Positions 50,646 through 61,948 of a stretch of DNA of 64,000 nucleotides are shown here, one piece after another. The position numbers and the translations under genes are program-made. The notes beneath the pieces were generated by a model. That model saw only the letters and a program-made list of their open reading frames with translations. It was not told where the DNA came from and searched no databases. How positions within the stretch are numbered: position 1 is the first letter of the stretch; the number at the start of each line of letters is the position of its first letter. This stretch comes from Clostridia bacterium. GTDB lineage: Bacteria > Bacillota > Clostridia > Christensenellales > CAG-138. The stretch spans positions 62,001-126,000 of the forward strand of contig JAFPXD010000057.1 of assembly GCA_017394835.1 (NCBI GenBank), in the 5' to 3' direction.

Positions 50646-51124
50646 CATCGGTTGAGCAGATACACTCCCATATTGAGATATGCCGCGAACAGCAGCCAAA
50701 CAAGATACGGCAGCAGCAGATTTCCCGCGGGAACGTCTATTCGCTTGAAGCGGCCTATCGTCATCACAACGAGCACAATGAGGAGCATCAGCACCACAAA
50801 AGCGGTGAGCCTCCATTCAAGGCCGAAGAATATGGGCGTCCAAAGCCCGTTCACTATGAGCTGCGCCGCCCATACCCTGAGAGCGGGCTTCGATTCGGGC
50901 GTATCGGCAATGCTTATCCTTGCGGCAGCGACGCCCATGAGCGCGTAAAGCGCCGTCCATGCTATGGGGAACACCGCGGCAGGCGGCGAAAGCGGCGGTT
51001 TTTTGAGCATTGGGAACTCTTTGAAGCCCTTCATAGATATGAGCGCGGAGACGGCTCCCACCGCGAGCGCCCCGCCTATGAACCCAACGTAGGTCCATAT
51101 CCTCTTATTGGTTTTGGTTTTCAA
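50645..51124 (-). CDS. tspO: TspO/MBR family protein
   Basis: This 159-residue five-helix membrane protein belongs to the tryptophan-rich sensory protein family, which binds porphyrins and other ligands. Visible features are KKPPLSPPAAVFPIAWTALY, with the family proline-rich loop, and LIVNGLWTPIFFGLEW. It starts at a TTG (51124), ten bases after AAGGAGG. An inverted repeat over the presumed start site suggests a repressor. Confidence 0.93.
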   Translation of the reverse strand: MKTKTNKRIWTYVGFIGGALAVGAVSALISMKGFKEFPMLKKPPLSPPAAVFPIAWTALYALMGVAAARISIADTPESKPALRVWAAQLIVNGLWTPIFFGLEWRLTAFVVLMLLIVLVVMTIGRFKRIDVPAGNLLLPYLVWLLFAAYLNMGVYLLNR

Positions 51125-51139
51125 ATCCTTTTTACCTCC

Positions 51140-51162
51140 TTAAACGTGCGTTTAATATTATA
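51140..51162 (-). promoter_or_regulatory. tspO -10 box and palindromic operator
   Basis: On the minus strand TATAAT (51162-51157) is followed at once by TTAAACG-TG-CGTTTAA (inverted repeat 51155-51140, palindromic arms of seven). The repeat covers the expected transcription start and touches the Shine-Dalgarno. No good -35 box was found. Confidence 0.6.
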
Positions 51163-51188
51163 TATGCTGAAAAAATCAAAAAATATGC

Positions 51189-51217
51189 TTGCAATCCGCA
51201 AATGGGAGTGGTATAAT
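51189..51217 (+). promoter_or_regulatory. Sigma-A promoter of rpmB-glyS
   Basis: TTGCAA (51189-51194) and TATAAT (51212-51217) are 17 bases apart. It is followed by a leader of about 60 bases. Confidence 0.82.
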
Positions 51218-51234
51218 ACTCCTGTTTGATTAAA

Positions 51235-51264
51235 GCCCATATCCCTCGGGATGGGCACTATCCC
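51235..51264 (+). other. Structured leader of rpmB with alternative hairpins
   Basis: GCCCAT (51235-51240) can pair with ATGGGC (51251-51256), or GGGAT (51248-51252) with ATCCC (51260-51264). The two share bases and exclude each other. The Shine-Dalgarno follows within ten bases. Confidence 0.4.
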
Positions 51265-51282
51265 GGCAAGGAGGTGTAAGAT

Positions 51283-51480
51283 ATGAGTAAGTTCTGTGAG
51301 GTTTGCGGTAAGGGTACCATGAGCGGCAATCTTGTAAGCCATTCCAACAGGAAGACGAGGACGAGCTGGGCTCCCAACATCCAGCGCAAGACCTTCGTTG
51401 TCAACGGTACTGTTAAGAAGGTCAATATTTGCACTCGCTGCTATCGCAGCATCCGCAGCGGCAAGATGGAGATCTGCTGA
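51283..51480 (+). CDS. rpmB: 50S ribosomal protein L28, zinc-type
   Basis: This 65-residue protein carries two cysteine pairs, CEVC near the start and CTRC later, marking the zinc-binding (C+) form of L28. The core HSNRKTRTSWAPNIQRKTF is conserved. AAGGAGGTG precedes the ATG. glyS follows 35 bases later. Confidence 0.97.
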   Translation: MSKFCEVCGKGTMSGNLVSHSNRKTRTSWAPNIQRKTFVVNGTVKKVNICTRCYRSIRSGKMEIC

Positions 51481-51515
51481 TCGCGTCAGGTACTTTTATG
51501 AGAAGTGAATTAACA

Positions 51516-52892
51516 ATGGATAAAATCGTAGCTCTGTGTAAAAACCGGGGCTACATTTTCGCTGGTTCGGAAATCTACGGCGGCCTTGCCAATACCTGGG
51601 ATTACGGCCCCTTAGGCGCAAGGCTCAAGAACAACGTCAAGGAAAGCTGGCGCAGGCGCTTCATTCAGGAGCGTCACAACAGCTTTGAAGTTGACGCCGA
51701 TATCCTCATGCATCCCCGCGTTTGGGAAGCGAGCGGCCATATCGCCAGCTTTTCCGATCCCTTGCTCGACTGCCGCGAATGCAAAATGCGTTTCCGCGCG
51801 GATAATCTTATCGAGGAGTTCGATCCCGAAGCTCATGCGGACGGCATGACTCACGAGCAGATGTTCGATTACATCAAGGCTCACCATATCGCCTGCCCCA
51901 ACTGCGGCAAGCATAATTTCACCGATATTCGTGAGTTCAATCTGATGTTCCAGACCTTCCGAGGCGTTACCAAGGATGCGAAGGCGACCATCTATCTGCG
52001 TCCCGAAAACGCGCAGGGCGAGTACGTCAACTATATGAACGTCCAGCGCACCATGCGCGCGAAGCTCCCGTTCAGCATCGGCCAGATCGGCAAGGCGTTC
52101 CGCAATGAGATCACGCCCGGCAACTTCACCTTCCGTACTATCGAGTTCGAGCAGATGGAGTTCCAGACCTTCTGCAAGGAAGGCACCGACGCGGAGCTTT
52201 ACGAATACTTCAAGGAATACGGCATGCAGTATTACCGCGATCTCGGCATCGCTCCCGAGCATTTGAGGTTCCACGATCACGAGAAGCTTGCCCATTACGC
52301 AAAGGCGGCCTGCGATATAGAGTTCCTCTTCCCCTTCGGCTGGGGCGAGATAAACGGCACTCACAACCGCACGGATTTCGACCTGAAGCGCCATCAGGAA
52401 TACAGCGGGCAGAACCTCGCTTATCTCGATCCCGTGACGAACGAGCGTTATATCCCCTACATCATAGAATCCACCTACGGTCTCGACCGCACGGTGCTCG
52501 CGGTGCTCTGCGAGGCGTATGATGAGGAGCTGCTCGACGAAGCGACCAACGATACCCGCGTCGTCCTGCACATAAAGCCCTACCTCGCGCCCTATAAGGC
52601 GGCCGTGCTGCCCCTTTCCAAGAAGCTCTCCCCCAAGGCGATGGAGCTTCGCGATATGCTCTCGAAGCATTTCATGGTTGATTTCGACGAAACGGGTTCC
52701 ATCGGCAAGCGTTACCGCAGGCAGGATGAGATCGGCACCCCCCTCTGCATCACCGTCGATTTCGAAACGGTCGAGGGCGGCGAAGGCATTGAGCCCGATA
52801 CCGTCACCATCCGCGACCGCGATACGATGGAGCAGATCAGGCTCCCCATTTCGGAGCTTGTGAGCTATATCGAAAAGGTCTGCGAATTCTGA
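51516..52892 (+). CDS. glyS: Glycine-tRNA ligase, single-chain type
   Basis: This 458-residue class II synthetase charges tRNA-Gly. It has the start MDKIVALCKNRGYIFAGSE, motif 2 near FRNEITPGNFTFRTIEFEQME, and a C-terminal anticodon-binding domain. A zinc site is suggested by CRECKMRF and CPNCGKH. I chose ATG 51516; another ATG at 51498 is possible, and neither has a strong Shine-Dalgarno. No T-box leader is visible; expression is probably from the rpmB promoter. Confidence 0.96.
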   Translation: MDKIVALCKNRGYIFAGSEIYGGLANTWDYGPLGARLKNNVKESWRRRFIQERHNSFEVDADILMHPRVWEASGHIASFSDPLLDCRECKMRFRADNLIEEFDPEAHADGMTHEQMFDYIKAHHIACPNCGKHNFTDIREFNLMFQTFRGVTKDAKATIYLRPENAQGEYVNYMNVQRTMRAKLPFSIGQIGKAFRNEITPGNFTFRTIEFEQMEFQTFCKEGTDAELYEYFKEYGMQYYRDLGIAPEHLRFHDHEKLAHYAKAACDIEFLFPFGWGEINGTHNRTDFDLKRHQEYSGQNLAYLDPVTNERYIPYIIESTYGLDRTVLAVLCEAYDEELLDEATNDTRVVLHIKPYLAPYKAAVLPLSKKLSPKAMELRDMLSKHFMVDFDETGSIGKRYRRQDEIGTPLCITVDFETVEGGEGIEPDTVTIRDRDTMEQIRLPISELVSYIEKVCEF

Positions 52893-52918
52893 GGATAAGA
52901 GAATACAGGCAAACGAAA

Positions 52919-52946
52919 AGTCAGTCCGTCTGGGCTGACTTTTTTG
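52919..52946. terminator. Terminator after glyS
   Basis: AGTCAGTCC (52919-52927) pairs with GGGCTGACT (52932-52940) with one G-T pair, followed by T-run. A shorter T-run in the other direction may serve the converging gene. Confidence 0.78.
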
Positions 52947-52973
52947 TTGTGCTTATATAGGTTTTTCGCAACA

Positions 52974-53498
52974 TCATGAACGGTTCCCGAAATACTCTTC
53001 CCTTGTGAGCAGCAGATGAACGAGCCCGTCATCCGAAGGGGTCTCGGTAAAGCCGCATTCGAGATGCATCCTCAGCGCGGCCTTTCGCTCCGGCTCGAAG
53101 AAGTTCACAAGGCGGGCCGCGCCATCCGTTTCAAAAGCCCGTTTTACAAGAAGTTCCAAGGCTTTTTTGCCATACCCCCTGCCGCGCTCGGAGGCGGTTA
53201 TGAGCACGCCTATCTCCCATGCATCGGCTTCCTTATCATATCGGTAGTTCACGCCGCCGACGAATGCGCCGTCTGAGATCCTTTCGACATAAGCGTAGAA
53301 CCTTTGGGGCGCGTTTCCGATCCAATCGCCATGCCATTCCTCCCACTTCTCTTTCGGGAACGGTATGCAACCGTCGGGCGGGAACCATTTGGCGTTATAG
53401 CTCATTGTCGCGGGATCGGAAAGCATGCTTTGATAGAACCAAAGCTCTTCGACAGTCGGGATATGCAGCTTGAGTTCACAGACGCGGCTTTCGTTCAT
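52974..53498 (-). CDS. GNAT acetyltransferase
   Basis: This 174-residue N-acetyltransferase has the CoA loop ASERGRGYGKKALELL and the C-terminal FFEPERKAALRMHLECGF. The N-terminus reads ELKLHIPTVEELWFYQSMLS. Substrate unknown. The ATG at 53498 is one base after the yitT stop region, so it ends the SDR-yitT-GNAT run. Confidence 0.87.
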   Translation of the reverse strand: MNESRVCELKLHIPTVEELWFYQSMLSDPATMSYNAKWFPPDGCIPFPKEKWEEWHGDWIGNAPQRFYAYVERISDGAFVGGVNYRYDKEADAWEIGVLITASERGRGYGKKALELLVKRAFETDGAARLVNFFEPERKAALRMHLECGFTETPSDDGLVHLLLTREEYFGNRS

Positions 53499-53499
53499 T

Positions 53500-54411
53500 T
53501 TACTTTTCGATGAGCGGATTGAAGCCCAGACCGTATGCTTCGTCAACGGTGCTCATCATGACCATCGCATCCGCATCGGTCTCCTTGACGAGCTCACGCA
53601 CGGGGAACACCTCTGTCTTTGAGCAGATGCAGAGGATAACGTGCTTGTCCTTCCCCGTGTACGCGCCGACGGCCTTCAGGAAGGTCAAGCCGCGCTCTGT
53701 CTCCGCGAATATCTTTTCCTTTATCTCGTCCGTCTTTTCGCTGAATATTAGGAGCATCTTCTGCGTGCCGGAGCCGTACATTATCTTATCGATAACGAGG
53801 GAAGAGAGTATGGTCATCACGATACCGTAGAGAACGGCGTTTATGTTCCCGAATACGAGACCGCCTATCAGGATTATGGTCCCGTCGATAAAGAGCGTTA
53901 TGGAGCCTACCGACATGTGGGGCTTCTTTTTGCGGATGCTCATTATAACGAAATCACTGCCGCCGGTGGAGGAGCCGCGCATGTATATGAGGGCGAGGCC
54001 CGCGCCGGTGAGTATGCCCGCGAAAATGGCCGCCATGAGACGGTGCGCTTCGGTAACGGCAACGCCCGTGCCGGGATACTGCGGGAAGAGGGGCGCTATG
54101 AAGTCGCCGATTATCCACATGAAGAGCATAGTCTTCAGGGATTTGATGAAGAACTTTTTGCCGAGCAGCTTATAGCAGAGTATCGCGATGGGGATGTTGA
54201 TCACGTTCTGACAGAGGAACAGCGGCATCCACGGGAGATAGTGGTTTATGATTATCGCGATACCGCCAACGCCGCCGGGAGCGAAATTCGCATTGGAGGC
54301 GAAGGTATAGTAACCCACCGCGTAAAGGATCGCGCCTATAAGGTCATAGACGGTATCTATCGCTATAACGCGCCAATTCGCGTTTTTGAACCATTCCTTT
54401 ATCTTCTTCAT
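53500..54411 (-). CDS. YitT family membrane protein
   Basis: This 303-residue protein has five to six helices of the DUF161 type (for example YTFASNANFAPGGVGGIAII) and a C-terminal soluble DUF2179 domain (about 220-295, ending VDEAYGLGFNPL). Function is unknown, with transport suspected. Its gene follows the SDR gene by 24 bases. Confidence 0.92.
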   Translation of the reverse strand: MKKIKEWFKNANWRVIAIDTVYDLIGAILYAVGYYTFASNANFAPGGVGGIAIIINHYLPWMPLFLCQNVINIPIAILCYKLLGKKFFIKSLKTMLFMWIIGDFIAPLFPQYPGTGVAVTEAHRLMAAIFAGILTGAGLALIYMRGSSTGGSDFVIMSIRKKKPHMSVGSITLFIDGTIILIGGLVFGNINAVLYGIVMTILSSLVIDKIMYGSGTQKMLLIFSEKTDEIKEKIFAETERGLTFLKAVGAYTGKDKHVILCICSKTEVFPVRELVKETDADAMVMMSTVDEAYGLGFNPLIEK

Positions 54412-54435
54412 AGCTTTAATTCCTTTTTATTGGTA

Positions 54436-55200
54436 TCAATACGGTTTTTTCTGCTGGGCGCACCACACGCGCATAACGAATTTGTGCGGAAGCAGCTTCG
54501 TCAAAAAAGCGTTCAGCTTCGCCGTCCCCCCGAGTATGGAAACGTCCTTCCCCTTATTCATATCGCGGATGGCCTTCGCAACAACGTCCTTCGATTCGGT
54601 GAAGCACTGATAATAGGTGATCGTATCGTCCGTTTTTGCGGTATCGAAGAATTCCGTCTTTGTCCAGTAGGGGCATACGGCGATGGCCCTTATCCCCCGC
54701 TGCTTCACTTCTACGTTCAAAGCGCGGGTGAAGCTTAAAGCGAACGCCTTGGTCGCTCCGTAAATGTTGATGTAAGGCAGGGGCTGGAACGCCGCGACGG
54801 AGCAGATGTTATAGATCTTCGCGCCTTCGCTCATATAGGGGAGCGTGCGGTAGGTCATGCCCACGACCGCGGAATCGTTAAGAGCTATCATATCATAGTA
54901 GCCTTCAAGAGGGGCCTTATCGAACGCCTTGAAATAGCCGAAGCCCGCCGCATTGACAAGATACCCGACCTCCGGCTTTTCCTCTTCGAGCATGGCGGCA
55001 TAGCGCTCGATGCTTTCCCTTTCGGTAAGATCCAGTACCACGGGGCGTACGGGCACGGGAAGCTCTTCCTTGAGCTCTAAGAGCCTTTCCTCACGCCTTG
55101 CTATCGCCCAAAGCTCGTCAAAGCCGCCAATGCAGGCGAGCTGCCTTGCAAAATCCCTTCCCATACCGGAGGAAGCGCCGGTAACAACAGCAATTTTCAT
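54436..55200 (-). CDS. Short-chain dehydrogenase
   Basis: This 254-residue SDR has the nucleotide motif TGASSGMGRDFA, the NAAGFGY segment (NAG-type) and the active-site YINIYGATKAF with Tyr and Lys. The C-terminus is basic and hydrophobic (ending RVWCAQQKKPY), suggesting membrane association. Substrate unknown. GGAG precedes the ATG. Confidence 0.93.
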   Translation of the reverse strand: MKIAVVTGASSGMGRDFARQLACIGGFDELWAIARREERLLELKEELPVPVRPVVLDLTERESIERYAAMLEEEKPEVGYLVNAAGFGYFKAFDKAPLEGYYDMIALNDSAVVGMTYRTLPYMSEGAKIYNICSVAAFQPLPYINIYGATKAFALSFTRALNVEVKQRGIRAIAVCPYWTKTEFFDTAKTDDTITYYQCFTESKDVVAKAIRDMNKGKDVSILGGTAKLNAFLTKLLPHKFVMRVWCAQQKKPY

Positions 55201-55227
55201 ATGATAACTCCGAATTCACAAAATACA

Positions 55228-55257
55228 GCGGCCGCAGAGTGTTTGCCCCGCGGCCGC
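55228..55257 (-). terminator. Possible terminator between ppdK and the SDR gene
   Basis: GCGGCCGC (55257-55250) and GCGGCCGC (55235-55228), read on the minus strand, form an eight-base GC stem followed by TGTATTTTG. The T-run is weak, so some readthrough into the SDR gene is likely. Confidence 0.5.
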
Positions 55258-55288
55258 GTTGAATGCGTCAGACTCGGATCAGAAGATC

Positions 55289-57919
<2,631 letters not shown>

Positions 57920-57987
57920 AGTTTTCCTCCAGTATATATTTCGTTTTTTTGTACGCAAAATACAGACCCCGAAGCGGGGAACGCTTC

Positions 57988-58016
57988 ATTATATTACAAC
58001 GGGAGCTTGATTTCAA
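57988..58016 (-). promoter_or_regulatory. Sigma-A promoter of ppdK
   Basis: On the minus strand TTGAAA (58016-58011) and TATAAT (57993-57988) are 17 bases apart, about 70 bases before the start codon. Confidence 0.82.
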
Positions 58017-58160
58017 GTGGTTTTGCCGTAAAAGTTTTGACTATTCGCGGTTTTATTCGCAATTATCGCCCTGTTTTTCGAAAATATATTTTAGCTTTTG
58101 ATAGGAAATTGCATTATTGTGTGGAATAAGAACAACAATAAGCTAAGGAGCGTTTTGAGG

Positions 58161-59951
58161 ATGGCATTTCCCGAAGCATGGATGAGAGAGCTGATGAGCA
58201 AGAACGATATAGTCTCCGTCATATCGGAGTCCGTTCAGCTTACGCCCAAGGGCTCAAGGCTCTGGGGGCATTGCCCCTTCCATGCGGACAGGTCACCTTC
58301 CTTTTCCGTCTCCCCCGATAAACAGCTTTTCCACTGCTTTTCATGCAAAGCGGGCGGCAGCGTGATCCAGTTTGTAATGCAGTCCGAAAACCTCTCCTTT
58401 GCGGACGCCGTAAGGCGATTGGCGCAGCGTGCCGGGATGGACATGCCGGAGGAGATAGACGACAGCCGCCTGCTTGCTCAAAAGCACCGCCGCGAGCGCA
58501 TTTACGAAGCCAACCGCGAAGCCGCGCTCTATTATAATTCACTCCTCTTTTCAAAGGAAGGCGGCGCGGCGCAGAGGTATCTCGATGCGCGCGGCGTGAC
58601 CGCAGAAACCGCCAAACGGTTTGGGTTGGGTTTTTCTCCCGATGGGTTCGACAAGCTTTCTCGGCATCTTATCGAAAAGGGCTTTTCCGAAAGAACCCTG
58701 ATCGACGCGGGGCTTGCTGTCAAGGGCAGGAAGGATCCTTCCAAGATCTATGATTTTTTCAGGGGCAGGCTCATGTTCCCCGTCATAAACGCGATGGGAA
58801 AGGTCATCGCCTTCGGCGGGAGGACAATGGGGCACGACGAGCCCAAATACATAAACACGGGCGACACCCCCGTTTACAACAAGCGCGAAAACATTTACGC
58901 CATCAATCTTTTGAAGGGCAAAAAGCTCGACGACATAATCATGGTCGAAGGCTATATGGACGTTATCAGCCTGCATCAGCGCGGGATAGACAACGCCGTC
59001 GCCTCTTTGGGAACAGCGCTTACCAACCAGCAGGCGCGGCTGATAAAGCGCTACGTTTCCAAGGTCTATTACGCCTACGATGGGGACGAGGCGGGCCAGA
59101 AGGCGATGCTCCGCGGCATCGACATACTCCGCTCCTCCGAAATAGAGCCGAGGGTCATTGTGATCCCCGGCGGGCGCGATCCCGATGAATTCATCAAGGA
59201 ATTCGGCCCGGATGAGTTCCTGACCCTGAAGGACGCTTCCATAACGGGCGTCCGCTTCAAGATAGAACGCCTTGCGGCGGAGCACGGGCTCGATACTCCC
59301 GACGGCAGGGAGCGTTTCGCAAGGGAGGCGTGCAGGCTCCTTTCCGGGTTCGATCCCGTTGAAAGGGACAGATACATACCCCTCGTTGCGGAAAAGAGCG
59401 GGCTCTCCCCCGCCACCGTGCGCGAGCAATGCGGCTCAGCTTCCGCTTCGGCTTCGGTTTCTTCAAAGCCGCACACGGGTTACGCTTCATACAGGCCGCC
59501 CAAGCAGGATACCGAAAGGCTCGGCTTTGAAAAAAAGCTGCTCGCCTGCATGATGACTTCCCCCGAAGCGGGGCTTAACACCGCCAAGCTGAACGGCTTT
59601 TCCCCCATGCTCTTCTCATCCGAGCAGCTTCGCACTTTTGCGCTCAAGCTGCTTGCCGCTTACAGGACGGGCGGCTCGCCGGATATTTCGCTCATGATAG
59701 CGGAGCTTGAACCGGCTGAGGCCGAGGAGGCCGCCGCCGCGTATCAGGAATCCGGGGATATAGCTTCCCCCATGAGAGCCGCGGCGGATATTATAAAATG
59801 CATACGCATTGCGGAGCTCAAAACGAAGCTTACCGAGCTTTCCCAAGGGCTTTCCGAGTGCCGTGATGAAGCACAAAAGAAGGAGCTGACCCGGGAATAC
59901 CGCGAATGCTTCTCAGAGCTCCAAGCCCTTATAAAGGGCCGGAAACAGTAA
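58161..59951 (+). CDS. dnaG: DNA primase
   Basis: This 596-residue primase makes RNA primers at the fork. It has an N-terminal zinc site (WGHCPFHADRSPSF and FHCFSCKAGG), the RNA polymerase core, the TOPRIM acids in MVEGYMDVISLHQRG, and a helical helicase-binding C-terminus. ATG 58161 lies ten bases after AAGGAG. The next gene is the primary sigma factor, 22 bases away, as in the conserved dnaG-rpoD order. The 150 bases upstream hold no convincing promoter. Confidence 0.97.
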   Translation: MAFPEAWMRELMSKNDIVSVISESVQLTPKGSRLWGHCPFHADRSPSFSVSPDKQLFHCFSCKAGGSVIQFVMQSENLSFADAVRRLAQRAGMDMPEEIDDSRLLAQKHRRERIYEANREAALYYNSLLFSKEGGAAQRYLDARGVTAETAKRFGLGFSPDGFDKLSRHLIEKGFSERTLIDAGLAVKGRKDPSKIYDFFRGRLMFPVINAMGKVIAFGGRTMGHDEPKYINTGDTPVYNKRENIYAINLLKGKKLDDIIMVEGYMDVISLHQRGIDNAVASLGTALTNQQARLIKRYVSKVYYAYDGDEAGQKAMLRGIDILRSSEIEPRVIVIPGGRDPDEFIKEFGPDEFLTLKDASITGVRFKIERLAAEHGLDTPDGRERFAREACRLLSGFDPVERDRYIPLVAEKSGLSPATVREQCGSASASASVSSKPHTGYASYRPPKQDTERLGFEKKLLACMMTSPEAGLNTAKLNGFSPMLFSSEQLRTFALKLLAAYRTGGSPDISLMIAELEPAEAEEAAAAYQESGDIASPMRAAADIIKCIRIAELKTKLTELSQGLSECRDEAQKKELTREYRECFSELQALIKGRKQ

Positions 59952-59973
59952 AAGACCAAGGAGGTTTTTATAA

Positions 59974-61269
59974 ATGGAAGAAGAAAAGAAGGACCATCTC
60001 AAACTGGTCGATGAGCTTATCGAGCGCAACAAGGACAAGGGCGTTATGACCTACAAGGAGGTCATGGATACCTTTGAAAGCTCCGATCTTTCCTCCGAAA
60101 AGATAGACGCCATCTACGACAGGTTCGAGGCGGCGAATATCGACGTCGTTGAGGATATCGACATCGACGAAGGCCTCGATATAGAGGTCCCCGACGCCGA
60201 GGCGGACGCCGCGCATCCCGTTCAGGACGTTTCAACGGACGCCATCAATATCGACGATCCCGTCAGGATGTACCTCAAGGAGATCGGAAGAGTCCCCCTC
60301 CTCACCGGCAGCGAGGAGATCGAGATAGCGACCCGCATGGCGGACGGCAAGCCCGCGGAGCAGGCGATAATCAATTTCGTCAAGGCGCAGACGGGCGAGG
60401 ATTATGAGGATTTCAAAGCCGCGATACTCGATCTTGCGAGGAAAAAGCTCAACAAAAACTTCTTCGATTATATGCTTGCGGTGGATGCTCTCGCGGATAC
60501 GGACGCCGCGATAGACCCCGCGACGCTCGAGCTTGCCGAAGACGGTCAGGCCGCCAAGAGCCAGCTTGCGGAAGCCAACCTCCGCCTTGTCGTTTCGGTC
60601 GCGAAGCGCTACGTGGGCCGCGGCATGCTGTTTTTGGATCTTATTCAGGAAGGCAACCTCGGTCTTATAAAGGCTGTTGAAAAGTTCGATTACCGCAAGG
60701 GTTACAAGTTCTCCACCTACGCGACGTGGTGGATAAGGCAGGCCATCACAAGGGCCATCGCCGATCAGGCGCGCACCATCCGCATCCCCGTACACATGGT
60801 CGAGACGATAAACAAGCTCGTCCGCGTGAACCGTCAGCTCCTGCAGGAGCTCGGCCGCGAGCCCCGTCCCGAAGAGATCGCGAAGGAGATGGGCATTACC
60901 GAGGATAAGGTCCGCGAGATAATAAAGATCGCGCAGGAGCCGGTTTCACTCGAAACGCCCATCGGTGAGGAGGAGGATTCCCACCTCGGCGATTTCATTG
61001 CCGATGACGATGCACCCGCGCCCGAGTCCATCGCCTCCACCTCCATGCTGCAGAGCCACCTTGAGGAGGTGCTCCGCACGCTGACTCCCCGTGAGGAGAA
61101 GGTGCTCCGTCTCCGCTTCGGTCTTGACGACGGCAAGACGAGGACCCTGGAGGACGTCGGCAAGGAGTTCAACGTCACCCGTGAGCGCATCCGCCAGATA
61201 GAGGCGAAGGCGCTTCGCAAGCTCCGCCACCCCTCGAGGAGCAAGAGGCTCAAGGATTTCCTTGACTGA
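59974..61269 (+). CDS. rpoD: Primary RNA polymerase sigma factor (SigA/RpoD)
   Basis: This 431-residue sigma-70 factor has region 1.1 (about 1-70), region 1.2 ([19 protein letters not shown]), region 2 (RFVGRGMLF-like [17 protein letters not shown] and [15 protein letters not shown]), region 3 and region 4 with [20 protein letters not shown]. It recognises the TTGACA/TATAAT promoters seen throughout the window. AAGGAGG precedes the start. Confidence 0.98.
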   Translation: MEEEKKDHLKLVDELIERNKDKGVMTYKEVMDTFESSDLSSEKIDAIYDRFEAANIDVVEDIDIDEGLDIEVPDAEADAAHPVQDVSTDAINIDDPVRMYLKEIGRVPLLTGSEEIEIATRMADGKPAEQAIINFVKAQTGEDYEDFKAAILDLARKKLNKNFFDYMLAVDALADTDAAIDPATLELAEDGQAAKSQLAEANLRLVVSVAKRYVGRGMLFLDLIQEGNLGLIKAVEKFDYRKGYKFSTYATWWIRQAITRAIADQARTIRIPVHMVETINKLVRVNRQLLQELGREPRPEEIAKEMGITEDKVREIIKIAQEPVSLETPIGEEEDSHLGDFIADDDAPAPESIASTSMLQSHLEEVLRTLTPREEKVLRLRFGLDDGKTRTLEDVGKEFNVTRERIRQIEAKALRKLRHPSRSKRLKDFLD

Positions 61270-61283
61270 TAAGCAGTTCCCGG

Positions 61284-61311
61284 CCCCCGTGAAAGATCGC
61301 GGGGGTTTTTT
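61284..61311 (+). terminator. Terminator after rpoD
   Basis: CCCCCG (61284-61289) pairs with CGGGGG (61300-61305), followed by six T. Confidence 0.83.
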
Positions 61312-61338
61312 GTAACCTCCCCCTCCGTTTTTCTGTTA
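61311..61338 (+). promoter_or_regulatory. Possible ECF-type autoregulated promoter
   Basis: TGTAAC (61311-61316) resembles the AAC-type -35 box used by ECF sigma factors. About 16 bases later comes CTGTTA, a poor match to known -10 boxes. The position, directly ahead of an ECF gene, favours autoregulation. Confidence 0.3.
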
Positions 61339-61372
61339 TTTAGGGTGAAGGCAAAGAAAGGAGTTTCAGCCC

Positions 61373-61933
61373 TTGGATGATTTCGAAATTACAGAGCTCT
61401 ATTTGAAAAGGGACGGAACAGCGATACTCGAGACGCAAAAGAAGTACGGCGCGAAGCTCATGAAGCTTTCGCTCGCCATTCTGGGCGACAGGCAGTATGC
61501 CGAGGAGTGCGTGAACGACTCGCTCATGAAGGCTTGGGAAAGCATCCCGCCGAACGAACCGCGAAGCTATCTGCTCCCCTATCTTTTGAGGATAGCGAGG
61601 CAGACGGCCATCAATCGCGCGAAGCAGCTCGGTGCGGCGAAGCGCACGGGCTCCGTGACCGAGCTCACTCGCGAAATGGAGGAGTGCCTGCCTTCGGACG
61701 CGGATCCCGCGGGCGAGGTCGAAGCCAAGGAGCTGACGAGCTGCATCAACGCTTTCCTTGCAAAGCAGAGCAAGCAGAAGCGGGATATGTTCGTAAGGCG
61801 CTACTGGTTCTGCGAAAGCGTTTCGGAAGTCGCATCGAGGTTCGGCTTTGGAGAGAGCAAGGTCAAGACCGCTCTTCATCGCATGCGCCGCGAGCTCAAG
61901 ACCTTTCTTGAAGAAAAAGGCTACACTATCTGA
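61373..61933 (+). CDS. ECF sigma factor
   Basis: This 186-residue alternative sigma factor has region 2 (about 20-90, with YAEECVNDSLMKAWESIPPN) and region 4 (about 120-180, with SEVASRFGFGESKVKTALHR), the two-domain pattern of ECF sigma factors. It starts at TTG, nine bases after AAAGGAG. A membrane protein gene follows after 15 bases and is probably its anti-sigma partner. Such pairs respond to envelope stress in Firmicutes. Confidence 0.93.
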   Translation: MDDFEITELYLKRDGTAILETQKKYGAKLMKLSLAILGDRQYAEECVNDSLMKAWESIPPNEPRSYLLPYLLRIARQTAINRAKQLGAAKRTGSVTELTREMEECLPSDADPAGEVEAKELTSCINAFLAKQSKQKRDMFVRRYWFCESVSEVASRFGFGESKVKTALHRMRRELKTFLEEKGYTI

Positions 61934-61948
61934 CGGAAGGAGATCATT

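Noticed and set aside
58037-58066. Promoter for dnaG
   Set aside because: TTGACT is present at 58037-58042, but no acceptable -10 box occurs at 16 to 18 bases.
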